Below the pieces are notes generated by a model. The model was not told where the DNA came from and searched no databases. It saw only the letters and a list, made by a program, of their open reading frames with translations. A stretch of DNA of 5,106 nucleotides. Origin: Methyloprofundus sp. (lineage in GTDB: Bacteria; Pseudomonadota; Gammaproteobacteria; Methylococcales; Methylomonadaceae). The DNA is taken from NCBI GenBank assembly GCA_030636485.1, contig DAOVWV010000158.1, positions 1 through 5,106 of the forward strand. Direction: 5' to 3'. Both the position numbers and the translations under genes were made by a program. Below are positions 1-5,106 of this stretch, in pieces. Each line of letters opens with the position of its first letter. The stretch's first letter is position 1.

Positions 1-1303
1 CACCTAGCAATTTTGCAGTATGGCTTATATTATGATCGGCATGAGATAAGGCTCTTTTAATGGCAACTGATTCAGCATGCTCACGTACCCACTTTAAATT
101 GAGCGGCAAGGTATCTCCCTCAGATTGCACCGTCTGCAAAGCCAAATCATCCAGGTCAAGATAAACATTGTCTGTCATCACCACAGCCCGCTTAATAATA
201 TTATCGAGCTGACGAATATTCCCGGGCCAATGATACGTCTCTATCATCTGCTTTGCTTCTGCGGTAAAACCTTTAACCTCTTTATTTTCACGCTCACTAC
301 AACGTGCCAGAAAAGTTTTTGCAATAACAATCGCATCTCCCTCACGCTCTCTCAAAGGAGGAATATCAACCACCATTTCGCTTATCCTATAATACAGATC
401 CTCTCTAAAATCATTTGACTCTATCAAAGATAGGATGTTTTGATGTGTTGCACAAATAATACGCACATCAACCGGAATTTCAGTTCGCCCACCTAAACGC
501 TCAATCACCCGCTCCTGAATAAAGCGCAATAATTTAGCCTGTAGCTCAAAAGGCAAGTCCCCGATTTCATCCAGAAAAAAGGTACCCCCTTCTGCAAACT
601 CGATCTTACCTTTGGTTTGCTTAACAGCACCTGTAAAAGCCCCTTTTTCATAGCCAAATAACTCACTTTCCAATAAGTTGCCTGGAATTGCTGCACAGTT
701 AACCGCCACAAAAGGTTTAGCCGCACGAGGGCTGAGATTATGGATAGCGCGTGCGAGCACTTCCTTACCTGTACCACTCTCACCCAATAACAAAGTGGTA
801 ATAGAGCTAGGTGCTATTTTTTCAATAATTCTGGATAGCTTTTGCATTTTTTCACAGCTCACTATAAGCCCGGAAAAAGGCTCAGACACCTGCTTCTGCA
901 ACTTGTTATTATCCTGCTCCAAAGCTGTTAACTGAAAGGCTCTCGTTACAATCATATTCAACATATCAATATCGACAGGCTTCTGGTAAAAATCATACGC
1001 CCCCATTGCGACTGCCTTAACCGCATTATCTCGGTCATCATTACCCGTCACCACTATCACTTTGGTTTTTGGTGCTAACTGTAAAATTTCTTTTAAAGTT
1101 GCCAACCCCACACTTGCATTAGCAGGATCAGGTGGCAACCCTAGGTCTAATGTCACCACGCTAGGAGAAAAACGCCTTAAAGCATTAATAGTCTCTATCT
1201 TATCGCCAGCAATAATAACTTTATAATCAGCAAAGCTCCACTTAAATTGCTTCTGTAAACCAAGGTCATCTTCAACCACTAATAAAACCTTTTTATTACT
1301 CAT
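1..1303 (-). CDS. prsR: PrsR, PEP-CTERM/XrtA-system sigma-54 response regulator (C-terminus cut by window edge)
   Basis: Cytoplasmic NtrC-type response regulator. In the known XrtA/PEP-CTERM systems PrsR is the partner of the kinase PrsK and activates sigma-54 promoters of exopolysaccharide and PEP-CTERM protein genes. I translated 434 uninterrupted codons from the ATG at 1303 to the edge; family members are about 450-460 residues, so only about 20 are missing. A receiver domain covers residues 1-125, with acidic pocket E11-D12-D13, phospho-acceptor D53, T86 and K108. The AAA+ domain follows (about 150-385), with Walker A GESGTGKE at 174-181, the sigma-54 contact loop GAFTGA at 221-226, Walker B FFLDE ending D245-E246, and sensor [10 protein letters not shown] at 359-366. 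A Fis-type helix-turn-helix begins near 405 and runs off the window. A weak AAAGAG (1311-1316) lies 7 nt before the start. The gene lies downstream of prsK on the same strand but 495 bp away. The family is certain; the PrsR subfamily rests on the adjacent PrsK. Confidence 0.93.
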   Translation of the reverse strand, partial: MSNKKVLLVVEDDLGLQKQFKWSFADYKVIIAGDKIETINALRRFSPSVVTLDLGLPPDPANASVGLATLKEILQLAPKTKVIVVTGNDDRDNAVKAVAMGAYDFYQKPVDIDMLNMIVTRAFQLTALEQDNNKLQKQVSEPFSGLIVSCEKMQKLSRIIEKIAPSSITTLLLGESGTGKEVLARAIHNLSPRAAKPFVAVNCAAIPGNLLESELFGYEKGAFTGAVKQTKGKIEFAEGGTFFLDEIGDLPFELQAKLLRFIQERVIERLGGRTEIPVDVRIICATHQNILSLIESNDFREDLYYRISEMVVDIPPLREREGDAIVIAKTFLARCSERENKEVKGFTAEAKQMIETYHWPGNIRQLDNIIKRAVVMTDNVYLDLDDLALQTVQSEGDTLPLNLKWVREHAESVAIKRALSHADHNISHTAKLLG

Positions 1304-1798
1304 ATAATTTCTCTTTACTATAAATTCAAAATAGCCAATCAACCAATATGGACTGAAGTGAGATAGTGAGCCGCTATGCATCACCTGTTTTGATTACACC
1401 TGTTATTTCTAAAAATATTGCGCTAAAGTACATCGTTTTTTAGGCTACGCACTTAACACAGGATAAAAACAAGTAGGGTGGGCAGTTTTTTTTGCCCACC
1501 AATAAAGCTGACCATGGTGGGTAGAAAAGATTGCCCACCCTACGCGTTATGGCTTGTCCCTTGTTAAATATATAGCCATTTTTTACTAACGTTTGAAACA
1601 ATATAATAATATCTTACTGTTTACATTATACTCCGCGTAGCCACTACTGTGGGCAAATAATGCGCTGTTTGTACCGAGGAAATCAAAGTAAAACAGTGGC
1701 ATAGCGGACTACAAAACTGTTTCAGCAACATCGATATTGGTAAAGCCCAGCCACTAGAAATTTTCGCAGAAATAAAAATACAAACCAAGACTTCTCAG
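1304..1798. other. 495-bp prsK-prsR intergenic spacer
   Basis: No convincing gene, tRNA or terminator is visible. The stretch holds one palindromic repeat (1473-1543). It also has a 49-codon open frame on the plus strand (1661-1810) that begins just after a TAA and contains no ATG, GTG or TTG codon; I do not recognise its translation. A weak minus-strand promoter candidate for prsR can be drawn (TTGGTT, 18 nt, TATAGT, ending near 1320), but it would leave a leader of only about 10 nt, so I give it little weight. Short complementary 9-mers, CCGCTATGC (1371-1379) and GCATAGCGG (1699-1707), flank the repeat. Because prsK and prsR are normally adjacent, the spacer looks like inserted or expanded DNA. 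Confidence 0.7.
1473..1543. repeat. 71-bp palindromic REP/MITE-like element
   Basis: The ends are a perfect 12-bp inverted repeat, GTAGGGTGGGCA (1473-1484) and TGCCCACCCTAC (1532-1543). Inside are TGCCCACC (1493-1500) and GGTGGG (1516-1521), so each end can also pair locally with an inner arm; the left half is a stem of about 8 bp with a loop of eight or nine bases, mostly T. The whole can fold as one long hairpin or as two adjacent hairpins. This GTAGGGTGGGC type of sequence resembles dispersed extragenic palindromes seen in many bacterial genomes, which are often mobilised by RAYT/TnpA-REP transposases. That mobility is inference, since only one copy is seen here. No T-tract follows either side, so it is not a standard terminator. 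Confidence 0.75.
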
Positions 1799-3856
1799 CT
1801 ACTTAACTAATGGGTATTTAATACTAAAAACCGTACCGACATCCACGACACTCTTGACAGAAATATCCCCCCCCTGACTCAGAATATATTCCCGCGCCTC
1901 ATAAACGCCAATCCCCATCCCCGCATTACCCTTAGTTGTGTCAAACGGTTTAAACAACCGTTCAATAATAAACTTCTGATCCATACCACAGCCTGTGTCC
2001 ATTATATCTATCAATGCATATACCGAGTCAGACTTTAACTTTACCGTTACGCTTCCATTATCAGCCGTTGCATCCTGGGCATTTTGAACCAAATGCCCCA
2101 GTACTGCGATAAAACGCTGTTTATCAGCAAGAATAGAACATTTTTCTGATTTGCACTCTACCTTGAGTTTTGGTAGATTTCCTGCTTGTTGTAGCACAAT
2201 ATCCGGCAAAATATCCAGAATATTAATGACCGATATATTGTCGGACTTAACTTGCCCTTTTTTAAGCTGAGTCAATAAATGTTCCACCTTATTAACCACG
2301 TTTTCTAGTGTTTCAATAGCATCATCAATAAACTCAGGGTTACCTTTATGTTTTTCTGCATTACGGACAATCATCGAGATTTGAGCCACCAGATTTTTTA
2401 AATCATGAACTAAAAAAGCCGAAAAACGGCTATAAGCTTCAAACTGTCTCGCTCGCGTTAAATCATCCGTCACTTTGCTTAATGCCAAAGCATTCGCCAA
2501 CTGTAGGCCGACCGTTTTTAATAAATCATGATCTTCATGATTTAATTGACGCATCACTAAAGGCTGAGTCAAAACAACAAAGGCCACCACTTCTTTGTGG
2601 TGTAATAAAGGGGTAATAATCCAGATATTTTTATGTGCTAGCCATATAGACAAATCTACATCATCATACATCTCTGGATAATTATTAAATTCGCAGAAAT
2701 CAATCACCCACTGCTTATCATTCAAAAACCTTATAAACTCATGATCTTGCTGAAAAACAGAATCACAAAAAAATCCCAGAGACCTCTCTTCAGCTAAGTA
2801 AAACTCTCCTTTCTCATTCCTTAACCACAAGCCCCCACCCGCACTACCGACCAAATTAGCCAGCGTTTTAATAACAAACTGGGTTAAATCATCCAGTGAT
2901 TGTAAACTGGCAATTTCACGGCTTAACTTTATCCACTCCTCTCTATAGTCATAATTATGCTGAGAAAAATGCTTATTAAAATAAACCTTTAAATATGCAC
3001 GAATTGTGCCGGTAGCAAATACTATAAACAATAGTATAACGGCTAAAAAAATAAAAAAAACCTGGATAACACCGCTCCAGCTACCGCCTATATTTTTAAT
3101 ATAAAACCCCGCTAATGACATAAAAATCATATACATACCCGTACCAAACAGTACCGTGGTATGCACAACCATCGTCCGGGATATGGTCACCAGCTGAGCA
3201 TCATCCTGTAAGCGGATAAACGAAATAGCTAACAAAGGCGCACATAGGGCATTTATTAAGCCTCTGGAATCCCAAAGCACAAAATCCAACTGAGCAAATA
3301 ATACCGATTTACTATAAATAATAAAATCAAAAACAAAAATAGCCGCCAACCCCAGGCATAAATACTTAATCGCCCAGCGCTGATCTTTATTAACATTACG
3401 ATACAATTGCTCAATAAGCATCAGACCTATGATAGCAAAACTCAAGTGTGCATATAGCCTGATATCTAGATCCAAGTAATATTTCGTTACATCTAAAAGC
3501 TCTGGAGAAAGCTCTATTGCACATATTACCAACATCCAGATAGGTAATAAAATAGCCAGCTTTGACCTTCTTAAAAAGGCATAGTTTTCTGAATATACCT
3601 GCCTGGAAATAAGTACACTTAAGAAAAAAAACCAGGCAGCATTACGCAGCGTTTCTAATACAAAAGTATCGGCTATATATGAAGAAGTATGCGATAAAGT
3701 ATAAACAACGGCAGCCATCCAAAGCACAGAGGCTGCGATCGCAATAGTGAACTGAGGAACAAATGGGTTTTTCTTTATTCGTGACAAAGCGAAAAGCAGT
3801 ATCAGCAAGAAAACAATCAGGCCAATCAAATAGCTATAAAAAGCAAATTCTTCCAT
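1799..3856 (-). CDS. prsK: PrsK, XrtA/PEP-CTERM-system membrane sensor histidine kinase
   Basis: Inner-membrane sensor kinase expected to phosphorylate PrsR. At 685 residues it matches the usual length of PrsK (about 680-700). Residues 1-295 are hydrophobic, with about eight likely membrane helices. They end in the PrsK-typical segment VYFNKHFSQHNYDYREEW (about 299-316), which closely matches family members. A GAF-like domain (about 320-470) precedes the dimerisation/phosphotransfer region, where LVHDLKN carries the phosphate-accepting H484. The ATPase domain has the N box with N592, G1 box DTGCGM (620-625), F box FKPFDTT (635-641) and G2 box GMGIG (646-650), so all catalytic motifs are intact. 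The ATG at 3856 is the first start after an in-frame TAA twelve bases upstream. No clear Shine-Dalgarno sequence precedes it, suggesting weak translation. It is divergent from the HvfA-like gene, and a 27-bp palindrome ends 27 bp upstream. The signal sensed by PrsK is not known from the sequence. Confidence 0.95.
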   Translation of the reverse strand: MEEFAFYSYLIGLIVFLLILLFALSRIKKNPFVPQFTIAIAASVLWMAAVVYTLSHTSSYIADTFVLETLRNAAWFFFLSVLISRQVYSENYAFLRRSKLAILLPIWMLVICAIELSPELLDVTKYYLDLDIRLYAHLSFAIIGLMLIEQLYRNVNKDQRWAIKYLCLGLAAIFVFDFIIYSKSVLFAQLDFVLWDSRGLINALCAPLLAISFIRLQDDAQLVTISRTMVVHTTVLFGTGMYMIFMSLAGFYIKNIGGSWSGVIQVFFIFLAVILLFIVFATGTIRAYLKVYFNKHFSQHNYDYREEWIKLSREIASLQSLDDLTQFVIKTLANLVGSAGGGLWLRNEKGEFYLAEERSLGFFCDSVFQQDHEFIRFLNDKQWVIDFCEFNNYPEMYDDVDLSIWLAHKNIWIITPLLHHKEVVAFVVLTQPLVMRQLNHEDHDLLKTVGLQLANALALSKVTDDLTRARQFEAYSRFSAFLVHDLKNLVAQISMIVRNAEKHKGNPEFIDDAIETLENVVNKVEHLLTQLKKGQVKSDNISVINILDILPDIVLQQAGNLPKLKVECKSEKCSILADKQRFIAVLGHLVQNAQDATADNGSVTVKLKSDSVYALIDIMDTGCGMDQKFIIERLFKPFDTTKGNAGMGIGVYEAREYILSQGGDISVKSVVDVGTVFSIKYPLVK

Positions 3857-3883
3857 TAGACTATATTACTTATATTAAAACGG

Positions 3884-3910
3884 TCATCATTAATGTAACA
3901 TTAATGATGA
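3884..3910. promoter_or_regulatory. Perfect 27-bp palindrome, candidate operator in the prsK/hvfA divergent region
   Basis: The arms TCATCATTAATGT (3884-3896) and ACATTAATGATGA (3898-3910) are exact reverse complements around a single A at 3897. The centre lies about 40 bp upstream of the prsK ATG and about 155 bp upstream of the HvfA-like ATG, where a dimeric regulator could sit. The arms are AT-rich and no T-run follows, so it is not a terminator. The core TTAATGTAACATTAA does not match the Fur (TGATAATNATTATCA) or CRP/FNR consensus. I infer an operator, with prsK the more likely target because of distance; the protein that binds it is unknown. Confidence 0.55.
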
Positions 3911-3988
3911 TGCGCTTAACGGGAAAAGAAATTTATGGCAATATTTCAATAATCTGTAAGGTCTAGCATTAAACACCGACTAAGCAAC

Positions 3989-4005
3989 GATTCTCATACA
4001 GAATC
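3989..4005. promoter_or_regulatory. Small inverted repeat upstream of the HvfA-like gene
   Basis: GATTCT (3989-3994) and AGAATC (4000-4005) are exact 6-bp arms around a 5-nt spacer, 47 bp before the start codon. It could be a small operator or a short leader hairpin. Arms of six bases occur by chance, so confidence is low. Confidence 0.25.
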
Positions 4006-4052
4006 ATAACAACAATGACAAAAACTTTATTTATAAAAAAACAGGATTATCC

Positions 4053-4319
4053 ATGAAAAATGTACACAAAACTAAATTTGCCATTGGTGCATCAATAATG
4101 GCTGGACTTACCACAGGCTGTGCCACATCTGAAAACAACCCATTTGCGCAAAAAGAACTCGCCTCAGGCTATATGAACGAAGCTGAATCTGCCTCTGAAA
4201 AAGTAAAAGAGGGTGCCTGCGGTGAAGGTAAGTGCGGTGGAAAAATGGCGGCTCCCGTAGAGGAACCTAAAACAACAGAAGGCAAGTGCGGTGAAGGTAC
4301 ATGTGGTGCTGGCAAGTAA
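4053..4319 (+). CDS. HvfA-like RiPP metallophore precursor (small exported EGxCG-motif protein)
   Basis: An 88-residue protein of the type annotated as HvfA family, or formerly as low-complexity protein. In characterised relatives the cysteines of EGKCG motifs are converted to oxazolone/thioamide groups by the DUF692-family enzyme HvfB with HvfC, giving copper-binding products. Residues 1-22 form a positively charged then hydrophobic signal peptide ending LTTGC-A-T. C23 could be a non-canonical lipobox cysteine, or cleavage could follow A24. The family landmarks NPFA (29-32) and SGYM (38-41) are present. The cysteine region has four EGxCG units in two tandem pairs, EGACG-EGKCG (53-62) and EGKCG-EGTCG (76-85), joined by a 13-residue linker and ending in AGK. 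The CAGGA ribosome site (4042-4046) is 6 nt before the ATG. No HvfB, HvfC or DoxX-like HvfD gene adjoins it: an EF-hand gene converges on it and prsK diverges from it. Enzymes must come from elsewhere, or the protein is unmodified. Confidence 0.88.
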   Translation: MKNVHKTKFAIGASIMAGLTTGCATSENNPFAQKELASGYMNEAESASEKVKEGACGEGKCGGKMAAPVEEPKTTEGKCGEGTCGAGK

Positions 4320-4383
4320 TTTACCAATCCAGTATAGGGAGCCGCTCACTTAGCCAAAAAAATAGTTCAGTTTAAAATTTATA

Positions 4384-4450
4384 ACCATGAAGAGCATGAA
4401 GGTAATGAAAATAGTCATACATTCTTCGCGCTCCTCATGCACTTCATGGT
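4384..4450. repeat. Imperfect 18-bp inverted repeat between convergent genes
   Basis: ACCATGAAGAGCATGAAG (4384-4401) pairs with CCTCATGCACTTCATGGT (4433-4450) at 16 of 18 positions, around a 31-nt spacer. The left arm itself holds two near copies of an rCATGAAG unit. It lies in the 173-bp gap where the HvfA-like and EF-hand transcripts converge, so it could slow or end transcription from both sides, but no T-tract follows either arm. The unit resembles a dispersed intergenic repeat rather than an intrinsic terminator. Only one copy is in the window, so its dispersal is unproven. Confidence 0.6.
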
Positions 4451-4492
4451 AAAGCCATGTTACCTGAAGTCAGAAAAAATCAGTGTAGCCAA

Positions 4493-4837
4493 TTATTTTA
4501 TTTCATTAGGCTCCACTAATTCATCGCCATCTTTATCCAATATATTAATAATGACTTCAGCATCTGCTTCAATACTATCTTCCATATTCATAATCACTTG
4601 ATTGATAGCCTCCTGAGACATGCCTTTTTTCTGCATTTTAATGGCTTTATTAATGGCATCCTCACGCAGTTCAACTTCAACTTCATCTGCCGTGATATAC
4701 GAATCATTATTCTGATCATATTGAGCAGGTGTTATCTTTTGTACGGCTTGCTCAGCATAAGGGACATACCTTGCATTTGCATCAAAAACGACTAAAGCCA
4801 AAACAGCCGGTAACATACCGATTAATACCTTTTTCAT
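4493..4837 (-). CDS. Small secreted EF-hand calcium-binding protein
   Basis: A 114-residue protein with a Sec signal peptide: MKK, a hydrophobic core, and A-N-A cleavage after residue 22. Two canonical 12-residue calcium loops follow, DQNNDSYITADE (41-52) and DKDGDELVEPNE (101-112). Acidic or Asn ligands occupy loop positions 1, 3 and 5, and Glu is at position 12 in both. Between them lies a charged, helical-looking stretch of about 48 residues. It is probably periplasmic or secreted and binds Ca2+; no enzymatic domain is seen. The second loop ends two residues before the stop, so the usual exiting helix is missing. I chose the ATG at 4837 because GAAGGAAAG sits correctly before it and the signal peptide begins there. 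The upstream in-frame ATGs (4852 and 4915) would bury or precede that ribosome site and add a non-signal tail. It is a single gene, convergent with the HvfA-like gene. The specific role is unknown. Confidence 0.85.
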   Translation of the reverse strand: MKKVLIGMLPAVLALVVFDANARYVPYAEQAVQKITPAQYDQNNDSYITADEVEVELREDAINKAIKMQKKGMSQEAINQVIMNMEDSIEADAEVIINILDKDGDELVEPNEIK

Positions 4838-4894
4838 TACTCTTTCCTTCATTATATGTAAAAGGCAATAATAGCACGGCTCGTCAAGAGACGA

Positions 4895-4933
4895 AAGCAC
4901 TGCAAACCGTATCACCGAAGATTTGCACTGCTT
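4895..4933. promoter_or_regulatory. 12-bp imperfect inverted repeat in the EF-hand/aminotransferase divergent region
   Basis: AAGCACTGCAAA (4895-4906) and TTTGCACTGCTT (4922-4933) pair at 11 of 12 positions around a 15-nt spacer. It lies about 60-95 bp upstream of the EF-hand start and about 140 bp upstream of the aminotransferase start. It could be an operator or an RNA hairpin in a leader. The rest of 4838-5072 holds no gene that I can see. A TTGACG on the minus strand near 4880-4885 and a TATAAT near 4853-4858 are too far apart to make a normal promoter. Confidence 0.3.
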
Positions 4934-5072
4934 AAATAAATCATATCCACTGTTTCTTCCACGGTAGATAAAAAAGACGGGGCTCTCTACGTTTATACCT
5001 TGATGAACGCTCTCAATTATGTCATCATTGTTGGATTTTTCCGATAATTTTAACCTTTAAAGAGGCAATTCA

Positions 5073-5106
5073 ATGGCTGGTCGTAACCACCTATTTATCC
5101 CTGGTC
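5073..5106 (+). CDS. sga: Serine-glyoxylate aminotransferase, N-terminal fragment (cut by window edge)
   Basis: Only 11 codons are present, reading MAGRNHLFIPG. The GRNHLF(V/I)PG start is characteristic of serine-glyoxylate aminotransferases of methylotrophs, class V pyridoxal-phosphate enzymes that convert serine and glyoxylate to hydroxypyruvate and glycine in the serine cycle. An AGAGG ribosome site (5061-5065) sits 7 nt before the ATG, supporting a real start. In methylotrophs this gene often opens a serine-cycle operon (hydroxypyruvate reductase and others downstream), so the main methylotrophy genes may lie just beyond the window. The catalytic lysine and the rest of the protein cannot be seen. 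The identification rests on the short N-terminus alone. Confidence 0.72.
   Translation, partial: MAGRNHLFIPG

Noticed and set aside
125..935. Open frames on the plus strand (125-418, 678-935) and an alternative minus frame (505-783)
   Set aside because: They lie inside prsR, whose own minus-strand frame translates without interruption and has every receiver and AAA+ motif; these are shadows.
1..1303. Possible frameshift in prsR
   Set aside because: I translated all 434 codons on the minus strand; there is no stop and the motifs are in order in one frame. The gene simply runs off the window.
1473..1543. Intrinsic terminator for prsK
   Set aside because: The T-run lies in a hairpin loop rather than after a stem, and the element is more than 250 bp beyond the prsK stop.
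3935..3950. Possible sigma-54 promoter (TGGCA) upstream of the HvfA-like gene, which would make it a PrsR target
   Set aside because: The -24 TGGCA is present but no GC occurs at the required -12 spacing. The TGGCAT at 1697 fails in the same way.
3763..3966. 67-codon plus-strand open frame
   Set aside because: It overlaps the start of prsK antisense, contains the palindrome, and has no recognisable domain or convincing ribosome site.
4164..4349. 61-codon minus-strand open frame
   Set aside because: Antisense to the HvfA-like gene; its Thr- and Phe-rich translation is the complement of the repeated Gly/Cys/Lys codons.
4838..4915. Longer N-terminus for the EF-hand protein starting at 4915 or 4852
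   Set aside because: The extension precedes a clear signal peptide and would cover the Shine-Dalgarno sequence for the ATG at 4837.
4598..4935. Plus-strand open frames 4598-4795 and 4729-4935
   Set aside because: Antisense to the EF-hand gene and its promoter, with no domain or ribosome site.
1..5106. CRISPR array, tRNA, rRNA or insertion-sequence transposase
   Set aside because: No regularly spaced repeats, cloverleaf sequences, rRNA blocks or transposase motifs were seen on either strand.

Overview
The window reads best as chromosome of a gammaproteobacterial methanotroph or a related methylotroph (Methylococcales-like). Three things point there. The right edge carries the first codons of a protein starting MAGRNHLFIPG, the characteristic N-terminus of serine-glyoxylate aminotransferase of the serine cycle. 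The left two thirds carries the PrsK/PrsR two-component pair that accompanies XrtA exosortase/PEP-CTERM systems. The DNA is AT-rich, with two dispersed-looking palindromic repeats between genes. The organism assignment is inference; no rRNA or other marker gene is present.

Layout, left to right. 1-1303 (minus): prsR, a sigma-54-dependent response regulator whose last ~20 residues lie outside the window. 1304-1798: a 495-bp spacer without a convincing gene, holding a 71-bp palindromic repeat and a start-less 49-codon open frame. 1799-3856 (minus): complete prsK, a multi-pass membrane sensor histidine kinase. 3857-4052: a divergent promoter region with a perfect 27-bp palindrome close to prsK. 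4053-4319 (plus): a small exported cysteine-motif protein of the HvfA type (precursor of an oxazolone/thioamide-modified RiPP). 4320-4492: a convergent spacer with a long imperfect inverted repeat. 4493-4837 (minus): a small secreted protein with two EF-hand loops. 4838-5072: a second divergent promoter region. 5073-5106 (plus): start of the aminotransferase gene.

How the genes may work together. PrsK would sense an unknown envelope or intracellular cue and phosphorylate PrsR at Asp53. PrsR would then activate sigma-54 promoters of exopolysaccharide and PEP-CTERM genes, none of which lie here. The HvfA-like protein and the EF-hand protein are exported metal-related candidates (copper-type and calcium ligands respectively). 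They are convergently transcribed single genes, and nothing in the window ties them to PrsKR beyond the shared divergent region. The most interesting point is that the HvfA-like precursor has none of its usual modification-enzyme genes (DUF692 HvfB, HvfC) beside it and is divergent from prsK across a strong palindrome.
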